Assembly (NCBI RefSeq): GCF_003217495.1
Contig: NZ_QJSW01000002.1
Location: 358,296 to 422,295, forward strand
Source: Paenibacillus barcinonensis
GTDB taxonomy: Bacteria > Bacillota > Bacilli > Paenibacillales > Paenibacillaceae
DNA length: 64,000 nt
Reading direction: 5' to 3'
Part shown: in pieces, positions 7,901 through 16,262 of the stretch
Numbering within the stretch: the first letter of the stretch is position 1
How the letters are laid out: each line of letters starts with the position of its first letter
Program-made: the position numbers and the translations under genes
The notes under the pieces: model-generated
Database searches by the model: none
What the model saw: only the letters and a program-made list of their open reading frames with translations
Told to the model about the DNA's origin: nothing

Positions 7901-10209
7901 GTCATGTCGGCATCTACACTGGAAATGGTAAGTTTATTCAGATGGGTAATAGTGGCTTAAAAGAACAAAGCTTAGATAGTAGCTATTGGGCTCCAAAATA
8001 CCAAGGTGCAAAACGAGTTAATGGTGTTGGTGAATCCTCCTCTCCCTCTACTCCTGCTTCAACTTCTAACGCATCCAAAACTAAGACTACAAGCTCTGAT
8101 GGAAAAACTGTCACAGAGACAACTAAAGCGACCCAGAAAGAACTTGATGATGCTGTTCGTGATACTAAGGCAGATATATTATCTGGTAAATCACAAGCAT
8201 ATCAACTTGGTTTAGATATTGTTGATGCCGTTATTGCTGGAACTGACAATCAAATTGCCAAACTGCAAGCTAAACGTGATTTATCGAGTAATAAACAAAG
8301 TCGATTTACACAGGATAGCGCAGAGTGGCGAAAAGAGGAAATGTCTCAGAGCAGTCTATTGCAACAAGAACAGAAACTAATTGAACAGCAAAACAAAGAT
8401 ATTCGTCAACAATTGATGGAGCAGAAAATCACTCAAGGTGAATACGATGCCAAGATTGCTGAGAATAGTGCTAAGTGGTGGGACTATCAGTCTCAAATTG
8501 ATGAGAAGCGTAAAAATGTGTTTGATAGTCAATTGTCAGCTTATGATAAACAAATTAAGACTGATGATGATTCCTTAGTGATATCTGAAGCTAAGTTAAA
8601 ATTGATGACTGAAGGAACTGTTGAATACACCAAAGAACTACAAAACCAGATTCCTGTACTTGAACATAAAAGTGCTGTATTGACTAAAGAGATTGAATAT
8701 ACAAAGTCATTGATTGCCAATAACAAGAACAATGCTGTTATGACTGCTTATTACAATGAGCGCTTACAAGAGCTCAATTTGTCACTGTTAGATTCTAATT
8801 CTGCTCTTGCCGATGTAAATAAGACGCTCAAGGATATGCGGGAATCTGCTGCCGACAATATTATTGAAGAATATAAAAAAGTCATTGAACAACAACGTGA
8901 TTTGGCATTGGATGCGCTTGATCAAGAGATTAAAAAAGAGAATGAACGTCATGAGGAACGCACAAAGAACATTGATGATGAGCAAAAACAATTTGAAAAT
9001 TATATTAATGCTCGACTCAAAGCATTTGACCGTGAAAATGCATCTACTGATTATACAGAAGAACTTACGAAGAAAATGGATGAGCGTCAAAAGATTCAGG
9101 ACAGAATTAATGTTCTCTCTGCTGATAATTCAATGGCTGGCAAAGCGAAGCGAAAAGAATTAGAAGATCAACTCGTTACTATTGATGAAGAAATTCGTAA
9201 ATATCAACGTGATCGAGATCGTGAATTGGTCAAGCAGGGATTGCAAGATCAACTCGATGATCACAAAAACTACAACGATAAAATCAAAGACGGGGAAGAT
9301 AAACTTCATGATGACACGCTTGATAAGTTAGATGAAGAAAAGAAGAAAACTGAGCGTAAATACAAAGACATCTTAGAAAATCAGAAATACTTCTATGATC
9401 TCAAACAGGGCTTAATGAGTAATGATGCAACAATAGTAACGGCAACTCTAGGCATAATTGGACGAGAATATGATAAGCTGTTTGCCACAATTAAAGATCA
9501 TACATTCGAAACGTCTCAAGCAATGCAGAATATGGTCTATAACTTCCAAAAATCAATGGAGAGTTTGAATAAATATTCTAGCGGTGATTACTCTGCACCA
9601 GATTCAGGATCTTCCAGTGGCTCTAATGGAGGAACTACTGGCTCAACTGGAACCATTAAGGGGACAACTGCTGCCCGTGTGGCTTGGACAGAGTATTTGA
9701 GCAATAAACAGTCTGCTGAGTCGATTAAGGCTGAAATGTCTAAACTTGATAAAGCGTCTAGCCAATATAAGAATCTTACTCAACAGTTTGATTCACTCAA
9801 GTCCAAAAACGATCAACTTCGTTCAGTTTATGGGTTTCCTGATGGTAGTTTTAAGGATTTAGTGACACAAAAGATATTCTCTGCTGAAACTGGTGGTATG
9901 ACCCCTGCTGGTATAGGCAAGGAAGGTAAATTCCTACTGGCACATGAGAAAGAATTAGTCTTGAACAAAACGGACACATCAAATGTATTGAAAATTGTAG
10001 ATGTTGTTCGTGGGATTACAGATAAGATTAAAAACGGATTGGACTTTTCTGGTCTATTCTCGAAAGCAACACCTACTTCTTCAACAAATGATAACCGCAT
10101 TCAAATAGAGAAGGTTGAGATACATGCAACTGACAAAGATACTGGCACGAGCATACTCAGTAAACTCGGAGACGCAGTAAACAAACAAATGAGAACTAGA
10201 ATGATTTAA
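4993..10209 (+). CDS. Tape measure protein, exon 4 (transmembrane segments, NlpC/P60 domain)
   Basis: This exon supplies residues 529 to ~2266. In order it holds the end of the conserved core (NSLKSIYSRITTMNK); hydrophobic helices (about 5390-5750) that could span a membrane; long coiled coils; and a Thr/Ser-rich hinge near 7560-7620. An NlpC/P60 peptidase domain follows, with catalytic Cys in DCSQFV (codon at 7747) and His in SHVGIYTGNGKF (near 7903). After another Ser/Thr linker, coiled coils lead to the typical tape-measure C-terminus (GGMTPAGIGKEGKFLLAHEKE). The peptidase likely cuts cell-wall peptides during DNA entry. A TTG at 4990 has no ribosome-binding site and lies in the intron; exon 4 is not a separate gene. 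Confidence 0.9.
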   Translation, partial: NSLKSIYSRITTMNKSEDVLNAAGVSMKNLNGETRDVSDIMDELASKWNGLSKETQQNTAVNLAGRYQLTRFLALMQNYNISLSATETALHSQGSATRENEKYMQSLEARIQKMKTAWETLSIAFGEAVISDTIITLTSLFASMLNGTASLVKEFGALPVVLGAVGVGIAILRPKLAALIWDFTKTNITMLATSPASAAASLGMKTLAGAATVARGAVTALKFALKALLASTIIGGAFVLLGSALEWIVGKFSDATTATEDFSDKTEELNQKQYDLANLKALSKEYNELSKKTELSFQEKSRLAQVESELSSKYNITTKSVDGQTKSLQENNKAIQTQIDLREDELKAARLAAEIEYNSNADKIDKDIKREKDALIEREKAYDDALAKYEANKKEWAKYDPVTQSYEYGMGKSANESLAANLKKESKLLTDSKTSLQTAMNAKVLAYKSASQSFIDEQEANNVKVKGLTRQFMDIYARAAAESGVSDDKLKSNLGEVFRSIQGKDLANAEEGINLLKQMPGIMNLTSTSYKDMMAAMSQYSYSPVVEGVESLDGAFNDFNLTLEETVERTDEMSQKISETATFVSETKKEISVLNTAQEELAKGNRLSTDTIKKMNDKYEDFIKVTGLSKDAIKKYVAAKKEERISVVNEEINKTKTTIEETKKRIKAYEIEMAAWESRRKVEASAKIDELNAQLEAGLINEQQAEQMFGVYRRNQSGVDSKGNVINNNTTSAYAMERVALKDLMADLSLLESAKNDLTIASNESSKATKDATKSNDKSKESYTDSYEILTKTQKKLLELADAIKKVQSERNTMVKGSKQYIDSLKEEKKLVEQQIAAQEKALKNPSELVSTKVKTTTTTTPSDTSSSTSSSTSSNSGTKLDNLLSNALGLQGKFTYKQVSGKFKGTYDQFVKGAISDCSQFVQEMFDEFLGINLPRTAAEQAKQGVAVQKADLKKGDLVFFNTTGKANSHVGIYTGNGKFIQMGNSGLKEQSLDSSYWAPKYQGAKRVNGVGESSSPSTPASTSNASKTKTTSSDGKTVTETTKATQKELDDAVRDTKADILSGKSQAYQLGLDIVDAVIAGTDNQIAKLQAKRDLSSNKQSRFTQDSAEWRKEEMSQSSLLQQEQKLIEQQNKDIRQQLMEQKITQGEYDAKIAENSAKWWDYQSQIDEKRKNVFDSQLSAYDKQIKTDDDSLVISEAKLKLMTEGTVEYTKELQNQIPVLEHKSAVLTKEIEYTKSLIANNKNNAVMTAYYNERLQELNLSLLDSNSALADVNKTLKDMRESAADNIIEEYKKVIEQQRDLALDALDQEIKKENERHEERTKNIDDEQKQFENYINARLKAFDRENASTDYTEELTKKMDERQKIQDRINVLSADNSMAGKAKRKELEDQLVTIDEEIRKYQRDRDRELVKQGLQDQLDDHKNYNDKIKDGEDKLHDDTLDKLDEEKKKTERKYKDILENQKYFYDLKQGLMSNDATIVTATLGIIGREYDKLFATIKDHTFETSQAMQNMVYNFQKSMESLNKYSSGDYSAPDSGSSSGSNGGTTGSTGTIKGTTAARVAWTEYLSNKQSAESIKAEMSKLDKASSQYKNLTQQFDSLKSKNDQLRSVYGFPDGSFKDLVTQKIFSAETGGMTPAGIGKEGKFLLAHEKELVLNKTDTSNVLKIVDVVRGITDKIKNGLDFSGLFSKATPTSSTNDNRIQIEKVEIHATDKDTGTSILSKLGDAVNKQMRTRMI

Positions 10210-10240
10210 GGAGAGGGGTAACACCCTCTTCTTTTTATTT
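10208..10240 (+). terminator. Hairpin with T-run between tape measure and tail-tip gene
   Basis: GGAGAGGG pairs with CCCTCTTC around a short loop, then five T. Being inside the tail operon, it may attenuate rather than end transcription. Confidence 0.6.
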
Positions 10241-10257
10241 ATCAGAAAGGAATGTGT

Positions 10258-13200
10258 ATGTTAGGAGAAATTGACCGTAATAGGAAACCTATTAAACCAC
10301 AATACTTTCTGGCTAAACCTAATCGTGAGATTATCAGTAAATTAAGCGAAATCTTCAACGACAACATGAATGTTAAATTGAATGATGTGAGCGAATTATC
10401 ATTTTCCCTCCCCTACTTTATTGATAAGCATCACAAGTTGAAGCCGAATAAGAATGTGGAGTTAATCAAGGAACGATATTTAATCAAAGTTGTTACTGGG
10501 GTGAACATTGAGTGGTTTATCGTAAATGATATTAGTGATAATCTGGATGATTCGGACATTATGAACGTAAAGTGTTACTCGTTAGTACGGGAATTATCTG
10601 ATAAGTTGATTAAGAGTTATGAAGTTGTGTCATATGGAGCAGATAAAGTAATTCAAGATATGCTTCGCATGGGAAATACAATTTGGAATATAGATTATAT
10701 TGACGCAGACTTTAAGGCTAGTTACAGATCATTTGAATTCCCCTCTTCTACTGTTCTCGAAGCTATTTACTCCATTGCTGAAGTTTACAATGCTATAGTT
10801 ACATTTGACACGGACACTCGCACTTTAAGTATGACCAAACCAGAGCTAACGGGAATCAATATGGGTCTAACTGTTTCATATGGCAAACTGATGAAGAGTA
10901 TGGGTCGAAATAGAAGCTCAGAAGAAATGGTTACACGTCTCTCCGCTTCTGGTAAAGATGGACTTGGCATTCAAAAGGTAAATCCAACTGGTCAGAATTA
11001 CATTGAAAACTATGGGTATTGGATTTATCCCTTTAAGCGAGATGCCAATAAAACAGTGATTTCATCAAGTCATTGGATGTCGGATTCACTGTGCCATGCG
11101 CTGTTGGATTACGAGGCGTTAGTTGAAAGTAAGACTGGATTGTTTAAACAATATCTTGAGGAATTAGAAGGCTATGAGACACAGTTAAATCAACTTAAAA
11201 TTGATTTGAATAAGCTACAGCAAGATGAAAAAGTTGTACAGGAAGTAACACTGGCTCAACAATTTGGAGATAAGATGTTCTTTGAGAAGTATAGTCATAG
11301 TGGAAGCACATCGAGAACATTCAAGTTGAATAAGGGTTATAACTATGCAGCTATGATTAAGGTGGACTCCTCTTCTGGTGTAACTGTTGCATTGAATGGA
11401 TCTGTTAAACCTGTGACTTCAGGCAGATGGACAATGTTAGGCAAGTTAAATAACCTTGAGACTACAACAATTACCGTTAATGGATCATCCACCGGTGTGT
11501 TCATGCAAGTTGCAACGATTTCAATTGAAGAGTATCAGATGGCTGGTAATGATGTAGCTATAGTTGAGCGATACAGTTTAGATAATAAGGAAAATCAGAT
11601 CAACCTGAAACAAATCGAAGTTAGTAACAAGTTAAATCAAATTACAGATGTGCAGAATCGAACTAAGGCGTTGCAAGTATTGTTGGATTCTGAGAATAAC
11701 TTTACCAGTGAACAACTGTATGAATTGAATCCTTATATGATCAATAAAGATTTTAGCGATGATGTGTACATAGATGAGCAAGATTTATATGATGCAGCAA
11801 TGGAAAAGTTCAAGGAGTTGCAAGTTCCTCAATTAGCGGTAGAGATTGATATAGTCAACTTTCTGGAGATTATTGAGGAGCAAAGGAATTGGAAAAAGTT
11901 AAACCTTGGTGACTTCGTTAATGTAAAATATGAACCATTGGGCATTGAGTTAACAGCGAGGATAAGTGAGATTAGTTATGACTTTGGTGGATCGAGTATT
12001 AAGTTAACGTTGAGTAATGCTAAAAATGTTAACGATGAGAGTACAAGATTAGAGAAATACTTAAAAGACACTAAAAATACCAATGTAGTTGTTAGTAATG
12101 GAAGACCTGATTGGACTAAAGCTGTAGTTGATACTTCTGAGATGAGCAGATTGTTCGATAACTTTTGGAATAAGATTACCAATGAAATTAATATGGCGAG
12201 CAACGAATTTGTAGAACTTTCCCGAACTGGGCTTACAATATATGACCCCGATGATCCCCTCAGATTCCTGAGAGGTACACACGGAACTTTAGCACTGACA
12301 CGCAGTGGTGGACTAAAGTATGAGACAGCAATTTCCGCTGATGGCGTTATCGCTGAGATGGTGCTAGGGAAAATTATTTTAGGCTCTAGAGTGGTCATTC
12401 AAGATGACTCAGGTGTATTTACAATCGAAGGCTCAAAACTTATGATTGATGATCGATGTGGTCGCCCTGTTCTACGTTTGGGGTTAACATCAGAACAACC
12501 TGATGTATTCGGACTGCATGTAAATCGATATGCTTCAAACAATTGTAATGATAGAACAATTACAAACATATCTGGTATGGATAATTCTAGAGGGTTCTAC
12601 ATCGATAAAATACGTAATGGAGTAACCTCTAATGTATTAGGATTGTCTTTAGATGGCAACTTCCGCTTGCGTGTAGGTGATGACAATGAAGTAATTGTCA
12701 TTAACGAATTCGGACTAGGTATTGGATCTGAAATTTGGCAAAATTCTCCATTTCGTGTAAATTACCTCGGAGAATGTTGGCTCGAATCGTTGTGGGCTGA
12801 AAACGCATATATCACTAATTCCAAGTTCGAGAATGGTGAACTAAATGGCAACAAACTCACCCTTCGTGACGGTGGAAATTTGATGAAATTGTGGCCCCGC
12901 GAAGGATTCTGGGCGGGCTCAGAGGCTGAAGGTGCAGACGATCCAATGTTAGCACCAATGTGGATAAAGATGGATGGTACAGCAATCTTTAAGAAGCTTG
13001 TCGTTACAGACAAAAACAACACTCTCCTCATTGATTCCGAAAAGAAATACATCGACTTTGGCGGTTTTGATGCAATAGGTATAGGTGCTCTAGACGCTGA
13101 ACTTATTGCTGCCAACATGCTTACTGCTCAAGATGGGATCATATCCAATCTCACTGCTGGCAAGCTCTCCACTCTTACTAATGCTGCAATTCAAGGTTGG

Positions 13201-13758
13201 TCAGACTATGTACGTATTGAGGGTAATTCGGTTAAATGGATTACTGGTAGGGTTACTGGTGCAGGATCACAAAAACAACTTTCAGATGGACGTAAACTCT
13301 ATTGGACTACATCAGAACAAATGGGATTAATGACAGTTGAAGAAACTGCATGGCCTGTTATGGTCTATAATATGGAAGAGAAGATTAAGCGTGAAACGAC
13401 CTTTGAGGGATCTGGTGATGCAGCTCAACCTGTCGAGAAAATTGGTACAGGTGATGGCGGTGCTGATGATCGAGCTAAAATGGTCAACACCAAATACAAT
13501 GGCGGCTATAAACAGGAGTATAAAGCTTCAAATACAGCAAGATTAAGAAGTATTGATCTGCGCGATGACGGTATATCCCTTAAAAGTGAGGGCGGGGAAG
13601 TAAATATTACGATGGACTCGTTTAATGTTCTTGCTGCAAAAACAGTAAAAATCGGCACTGAGTCCGGATCTTACATTGAAATTACTCAAAACGGTGACAT
13701 AAACATCAATTCAACAAGAAATGTGAAAATTAATGGTACTCGTATTGATCTGAACTAA
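10258..13758 (+). CDS. Tail-tip / hub protein (Tal, prophage endopeptidase tail family)
   Basis: Starts at the ATG six bases after AAAGGA; an ATG two codons earlier is too close to the site. 1166 residues. The N-terminal ~380 residues (NVKLNDVSELSFSLPYF, a gpD-like hub fold with KERYLIKV and short beta-strands) match siphophage tail-tip proteins that follow the tape measure. A coiled coil lies at ~residues 290-330 and again at ~430-480. The second half is beta-rich with repeated short strands (FRLRVGDDNEVIVINEFGLGIG) and ends in SYIEITQNGDININSTRNVKI, a trimeric beta-helix-like motif. Expected role: closes the tail tube and contacts the host wall. Peptidase residues cannot be assigned. Confidence 0.8.
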   Translation: MLGEIDRNRKPIKPQYFLAKPNREIISKLSEIFNDNMNVKLNDVSELSFSLPYFIDKHHKLKPNKNVELIKERYLIKVVTGVNIEWFIVNDISDNLDDSDIMNVKCYSLVRELSDKLIKSYEVVSYGADKVIQDMLRMGNTIWNIDYIDADFKASYRSFEFPSSTVLEAIYSIAEVYNAIVTFDTDTRTLSMTKPELTGINMGLTVSYGKLMKSMGRNRSSEEMVTRLSASGKDGLGIQKVNPTGQNYIENYGYWIYPFKRDANKTVISSSHWMSDSLCHALLDYEALVESKTGLFKQYLEELEGYETQLNQLKIDLNKLQQDEKVVQEVTLAQQFGDKMFFEKYSHSGSTSRTFKLNKGYNYAAMIKVDSSSGVTVALNGSVKPVTSGRWTMLGKLNNLETTTITVNGSSTGVFMQVATISIEEYQMAGNDVAIVERYSLDNKENQINLKQIEVSNKLNQITDVQNRTKALQVLLDSENNFTSEQLYELNPYMINKDFSDDVYIDEQDLYDAAMEKFKELQVPQLAVEIDIVNFLEIIEEQRNWKKLNLGDFVNVKYEPLGIELTARISEISYDFGGSSIKLTLSNAKNVNDESTRLEKYLKDTKNTNVVVSNGRPDWTKAVVDTSEMSRLFDNFWNKITNEINMASNEFVELSRTGLTIYDPDDPLRFLRGTHGTLALTRSGGLKYETAISADGVIAEMVLGKIILGSRVVIQDDSGVFTIEGSKLMIDDRCGRPVLRLGLTSEQPDVFGLHVNRYASNNCNDRTITNISGMDNSRGFYIDKIRNGVTSNVLGLSLDGNFRLRVGDDNEVIVINEFGLGIGSEIWQNSPFRVNYLGECWLESLWAENAYITNSKFENGELNGNKLTLRDGGNLMKLWPREGFWAGSEAEGADDPMLAPMWIKMDGTAIFKKLVVTDKNNTLLIDSEKKYIDFGGFDAIGIGALDAELIAANMLTAQDGIISNLTAGKLSTLTNAAIQGWSDYVRIEGNSVKWITGRVTGAGSQKQLSDGRKLYWTTSEQMGLMTVEETAWPVMVYNMEEKIKRETTFEGSGDAAQPVEKIGTGDGGADDRAKMVNTKYNGGYKQEYKASNTARLRSIDLRDDGISLKSEGGEVNITMDSFNVLAAKTVKIGTESGSYIEITQNGDININSTRNVKINGTRIDLN

Positions 13759-13762
13759 ACTT

Positions 13763-13795
13763 TTCCAATTAAGTTGCCGATGAATATAGTATAAT
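13763..13795 (+). promoter_or_regulatory. Possible promoter for the ankyrin cargo gene
   Basis: A perfect TATAAT lies at 13790-13795 about 50 bases before the next start codon. The -35 region is weak (TTCCAA or TTAAGT at poor spacing). Expression apart from the late operon would fit a lysogenic cargo gene. Confidence 0.45.
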
Positions 13796-13848
13796 CTATC
13801 TAGGTAAATAGGATAATTCTACTATAAAACTTCGGAGGTACATAACAA

Positions 13849-14595
13849 ATGAAAAAAATACTATCTAAACTGCCAACATTCATGCTTGGGGCAATTGTAG
13901 GTGTAGCAGTAACTGCTGGATCTGCTGTCGGAGCTGCAACTTATCTGAAAGCAACGCAGTCCAATGTAAAGTTAATAGTTGACGGGTCTCAAGCAAAACT
14001 ATCTGAAAGTCCTCTCAATGTTAATGGGAAACTTTATCTCCCTGTTAGAGACACGGCAAATGCCATGGGCTACTCAGTTGAATCTGTAACTAGTTCTCAA
14101 GTGTCACTAAAAGAATCGCAAAAAAACTCTAGCACAACTACATCACCTACGAATAACACATCTACCGCTCCGAGCAACCCAACAACAAGTACAAATACAA
14201 TAGCAAGTAAAAAGGTGAAGAATTTGAAGGAAACTTATAGCACAGAAGGCAAATTGGATGCTGAAAAAATTCGTACAGCACTAAACAATGGCACATTAGA
14301 CGTGAATGCCCAAGACAGTGAGTCGCTCAACTCTCTTCTTCATTATGTAATTGCAGAAAACAATTACGAAGCATTTAAAGCAATTAATAGAAATTCTTTA
14401 AATCCAGATCTGCAAAACAAGGATGGTAATACCTCCCTCCATCTCGCGATTCAAACTGAAAACATTTTTTACTTTGGGGAACTTAAGAAAATGAAAGCTG
14501 ACCCAAATATTAAAAACTCCTCGGGCAAACTTGCGATTGATTTAGCCGACCCCAAATCAACAACTTATGATTCATTGAAAATCTATATGTTTTAA
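13849..14595 (+). CDS. Secreted stalk-domain and ankyrin-repeat protein (prophage cargo)
   Basis: 248 residues with GGAGG ten bases upstream. It has an N-terminal lysine pair plus hydrophobic helix (LPTFMLGAIVGVAVTAGSAVGA) giving a signal peptide or anchor. A short copper-amine-oxidase-N-type stalk follows (VKLIVDGSQAKL..NVNGKLYLPVRDTANAMGYSV), common in surface proteins of Paenibacillus. Next come a Ser/Thr/Asn linker (~residues 93-118) and C-terminal ankyrin repeats (NPDLQNKDGNTSLHLAIQTEN; ADPNIKNSSGKLAIDLA). It is not a tail protein by composition, and it has its own -10 element and terminator, so I infer lysogenic conversion cargo displayed outside the cell membrane. Function unknown. Confidence 0.8.
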   Translation: MKKILSKLPTFMLGAIVGVAVTAGSAVGAATYLKATQSNVKLIVDGSQAKLSESPLNVNGKLYLPVRDTANAMGYSVESVTSSQVSLKESQKNSSTTTSPTNNTSTAPSNPTTSTNTIASKKVKNLKETYSTEGKLDAEKIRTALNNGTLDVNAQDSESLNSLLHYVIAENNYEAFKAINRNSLNPDLQNKDGNTSLHLAIQTENIFYFGELKKMKADPNIKNSSGKLAIDLADPKSTTYDSLKIYMF

Positions 14596-14610
14596 TGCCA
14601 TCCAACTAAG

Positions 14611-14636
14611 AAGCACCTAGAGATAGGTGCTTTATT
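14611..14636. terminator. Bidirectional terminator between convergent genes
   Basis: Perfect stem AAGCACCTA/TAGGTGCTT with a GAGA tetraloop and T-rich tract on the plus side. It lies between the ankyrin gene and the minus-strand XRE gene. Confidence 0.8.
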
Positions 14637-14883
14637 TGATTTCATTTTTATTATAGTCATATTTCATTATATCTTGAATATCAAAAACAACTCCCAATTC
14701 TCTTTCGATTGCAATGTCATTTAGTGTCGTCAGTATTCTGTCGATTGTCTCAAAACTCACTTGCTTAGCTCTATTATGTTTAAGTTCGGTAAGTGTGTTT
14801 GGTCTGATTTTAGAACGTACCGCAAGTTGATTATATGAAACACCTAAACGGCTTAACACTTTATCTATATCGATTTTAACCAT
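14632..14883 (-). CDS. XRE/Cro-family DNA-binding regulator
   Basis: 83 residues from the ATG at 14883, seven bases after AAGGAG; longer frames have no site. The helix-turn-helix is clear: VLSRLGVSYNQLAVRSKIRPNTLTELKHNR, followed by FETIDRILTTLN, the typical single-domain Cro/C1 layout also seen in small regulators of the YozG/YqaE type. It is divergent from an antirepressor operon, and its -35 box abuts that operon's -35 box. I infer that it binds the palindromes in the intergenic region and controls the antirepressor operon, possibly also itself. Confidence 0.85.
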   Translation of the reverse strand: MVKIDIDKVLSRLGVSYNQLAVRSKIRPNTLTELKHNRAKQVSFETIDRILTTLNDIAIERELGVVFDIQDIMKYDYNKNEIK

Positions 14884-14927
14884 TTCATTTCTCCTTAATA
14901 CACAAAGATAATACATATTTATTATAA

Positions 14928-14956
14928 ATTATATTGCAATAAACTACAACACTCAA
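14928..14956 (-). promoter_or_regulatory. Promoter of the XRE regulator
   Basis: On the minus strand: TTGAGT (14956-14951), 17-base spacer, perfect TATAAT (14933-14928). The ribosome-binding site and start follow after ~45 bases. Confidence 0.7.
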
Positions 14957-14985
14957 TTGACTTTATCTATATATAGATGTATTAT
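14957..14985 (+). promoter_or_regulatory. Promoter of the antirepressor operon
   Basis: TTGACT (14957-14962), 17-base spacer, TATTAT (14980-14985). The -35 box is immediately next to the -35 box of the divergent regulator promoter. The spacer contains a perfect 14-base palindrome (14965-14978), so a bound repressor would block this promoter directly. Confidence 0.75.
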
Positions 14986-15003
14986 CTATCTATAAACAGA
15001 TAA
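14965..15003. promoter_or_regulatory. Putative operator palindromes of the XRE regulator
   Basis: The perfect palindrome ATCTATATATAGAT at 14965-14978 lies between -35 and -10. A second inverted repeat, TTATCT-N10-AGATAA, at 14982-15003 covers the start site and leader. Both share the TTATCTAT half-site, as expected for a dimeric Cro/C1-type regulator with two operators. Confidence 0.6.
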
Positions 15004-15019
15004 AGGAGATGAGTTAGTT

Positions 15020-15394
15020 TTGCGTAAAAGAATTCAGTGTATTGAAATAAATGAAGATTTCAATATCTATTACATTAGAGATATTGTTGGTAGAGTCTGG
15101 TATACGACAGGACACGATGAAGCAGACGCATATGACGCAATTTCCCATGGCGAAGGAATTCTTACGTTTATCTATTATAATCCAACAACAATTAATAGAA
15201 AACCACATTCTTACGACTTCAAGAATCTTGTACTGGATATGTTGGAGCAGATGGATTTGCAAGAAACAACTGAATATGAACTCGTCATTGGTTGGGATAA
15301 CGCGGATGCATTTAGATTTATGAAGATGTCCACTTTAATGGCTTGCGACATTCTTCTTGATATCAATAAATACATAAAGGGGTCGGTAAAATGA
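15020..15394 (+). CDS. Unknown phage protein, first gene of antirepressor operon
   Basis: 124 residues from a TTG preceded by AAAGGAGATGAG; no ATG in this frame has a site. The sequence is acidic and aromatic (FNIYYIRDIVGRVWYTTGHDEADAYDAISHGEG...). The N-terminal part looks like a compact beta-rich unit and the C-terminal part is helical (SYDFKNLVLDMLEQMDLQ). I recognise no family. The stop overlaps the antirepressor start (ATGA), implying translational coupling and a shared role in the switch, perhaps as partner or modulator. Confidence 0.75.
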   Translation: MRKRIQCIEINEDFNIYYIRDIVGRVWYTTGHDEADAYDAISHGEGILTFIYYNPTTINRKPHSYDFKNLVLDMLEQMDLQETTEYELVIGWDNADAFRFMKMSTLMACDILLDINKYIKGSVK

Positions 15395-16206
15395 GCATTG
15401 TGGAAAGTTATGAGCAAAAACTTGTCGAGTTCAATGGAAGTGAACTTCTAGGAGTGAAAACTGATGATGGTAAAGTCTATGTGGGTGTTCGATGGGTATG
15501 TGAGGGAATTGGTCTTACAGAAGATCAAATGAAGAATGAACGCAAAAGAATAAAGAACGATGTTGTACTTAACAAAGGGGGGTTAAATTTAACCCTCCCT
15601 ACCAATGGGGGAATTCAAGATATTTTAACGATTGATGTAGAGTATCTCCCGCTCTGGCTTGCAAAAATAAGTATAACACCCACCATGAAAGATAACAGTC
15701 CAGAGGTGGTTGATAAACTTATTGAGTATCAACTTAAAGCCAAAGATGCTCTCGCTCAGGCATTTATCCATAATCCTGCGAATCAATACTTGATGCTATC
15801 TGAAGAGGATCGGGCTATTGCTTACTTTACTCAAATGAAAGAAAAGAAACTCCTAGAAGTAAAAATTGAGGAATATAAGCCACTCATTACTTTTGCTGAG
15901 ACAGCTTTGAAATCCAGCGACAATATACTTGTTCGCGAATTAAGTAAGATTGTTCAAGATGAGGGTATTAACATTGGAGAAAAGAAACTCTATCAAAAAC
16001 TTCGTGACTGGAAGTTGATTTTAAGCAGTCAACGTGAACCATCACAGTATGCAATGAATTTAAACTTGTTTGTGGTGGAAGAAAATACAGTAAACACACC
16101 CTATGGAGTAAAGTTGAGTACAACAATCAAAGTGACTCCTAAAGGTCAAGTGTATATCATTGAGAAGTTAAAAAAAGAACACTCTAAACAACTTGTAGCG
16201 AATTGA
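15391..16206 (+). CDS. Phage antirepressor (P22_AR_N and KilAC domains)
   Basis: 271 residues. Residues ~10-125 match the P22 antirepressor N-terminal domain (VEFNGSELLGVKTDDGKVYVGVRWVCEGIGL, LTIDVEYLPLWLAKI, KLIEYQLKAKDALAQAF). Residues ~165-265 match a KilAC/ANT C-terminal domain (VRELSKIVQDEGINIGEKKLYQKLRDW...TIKVTPKGQVYIIEKL). Such proteins bind and inactivate repressors to trigger lytic growth or act as DNA-binding regulators. It is coupled to the gene before it and driven from the operator-bearing promoter. Its place within the tail-gene cluster is unusual; antirepressors normally lie in the early region. Confidence 0.9.
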   Translation: MSIVESYEQKLVEFNGSELLGVKTDDGKVYVGVRWVCEGIGLTEDQMKNERKRIKNDVVLNKGGLNLTLPTNGGIQDILTIDVEYLPLWLAKISITPTMKDNSPEVVDKLIEYQLKAKDALAQAFIHNPANQYLMLSEEDRAIAYFTQMKEKKLLEVKIEEYKPLITFAETALKSSDNILVRELSKIVQDEGINIGEKKLYQKLRDWKLILSSQREPSQYAMNLNLFVVEENTVNTPYGVKLSTTIKVTPKGQVYIIEKLKKEHSKQLVAN

Positions 16207-16240
16207 TATGCTTTAGTTGAAGTATACAGCACCTAAAGAA

Positions 16241-16262
16241 AAGAGGGCTAAATTGCCCTCTC
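16241..16262 (-). terminator. Terminator of minus-strand membrane gene
   Basis: GAGGGC/GCCCTC with a six-base loop. Read on the minus strand it is followed by TTTTCTTT, so it mainly serves the gene ending at 16262 and may also stop antirepressor transcripts. Confidence 0.7.

Noticed and set aside
7990..8215. Leu/Pro-rich 69-codon frame inside the tape measure
   Set aside because: Out-of-frame reading of a Ser/Thr/Pro-rich linker in the tape-measure gene.
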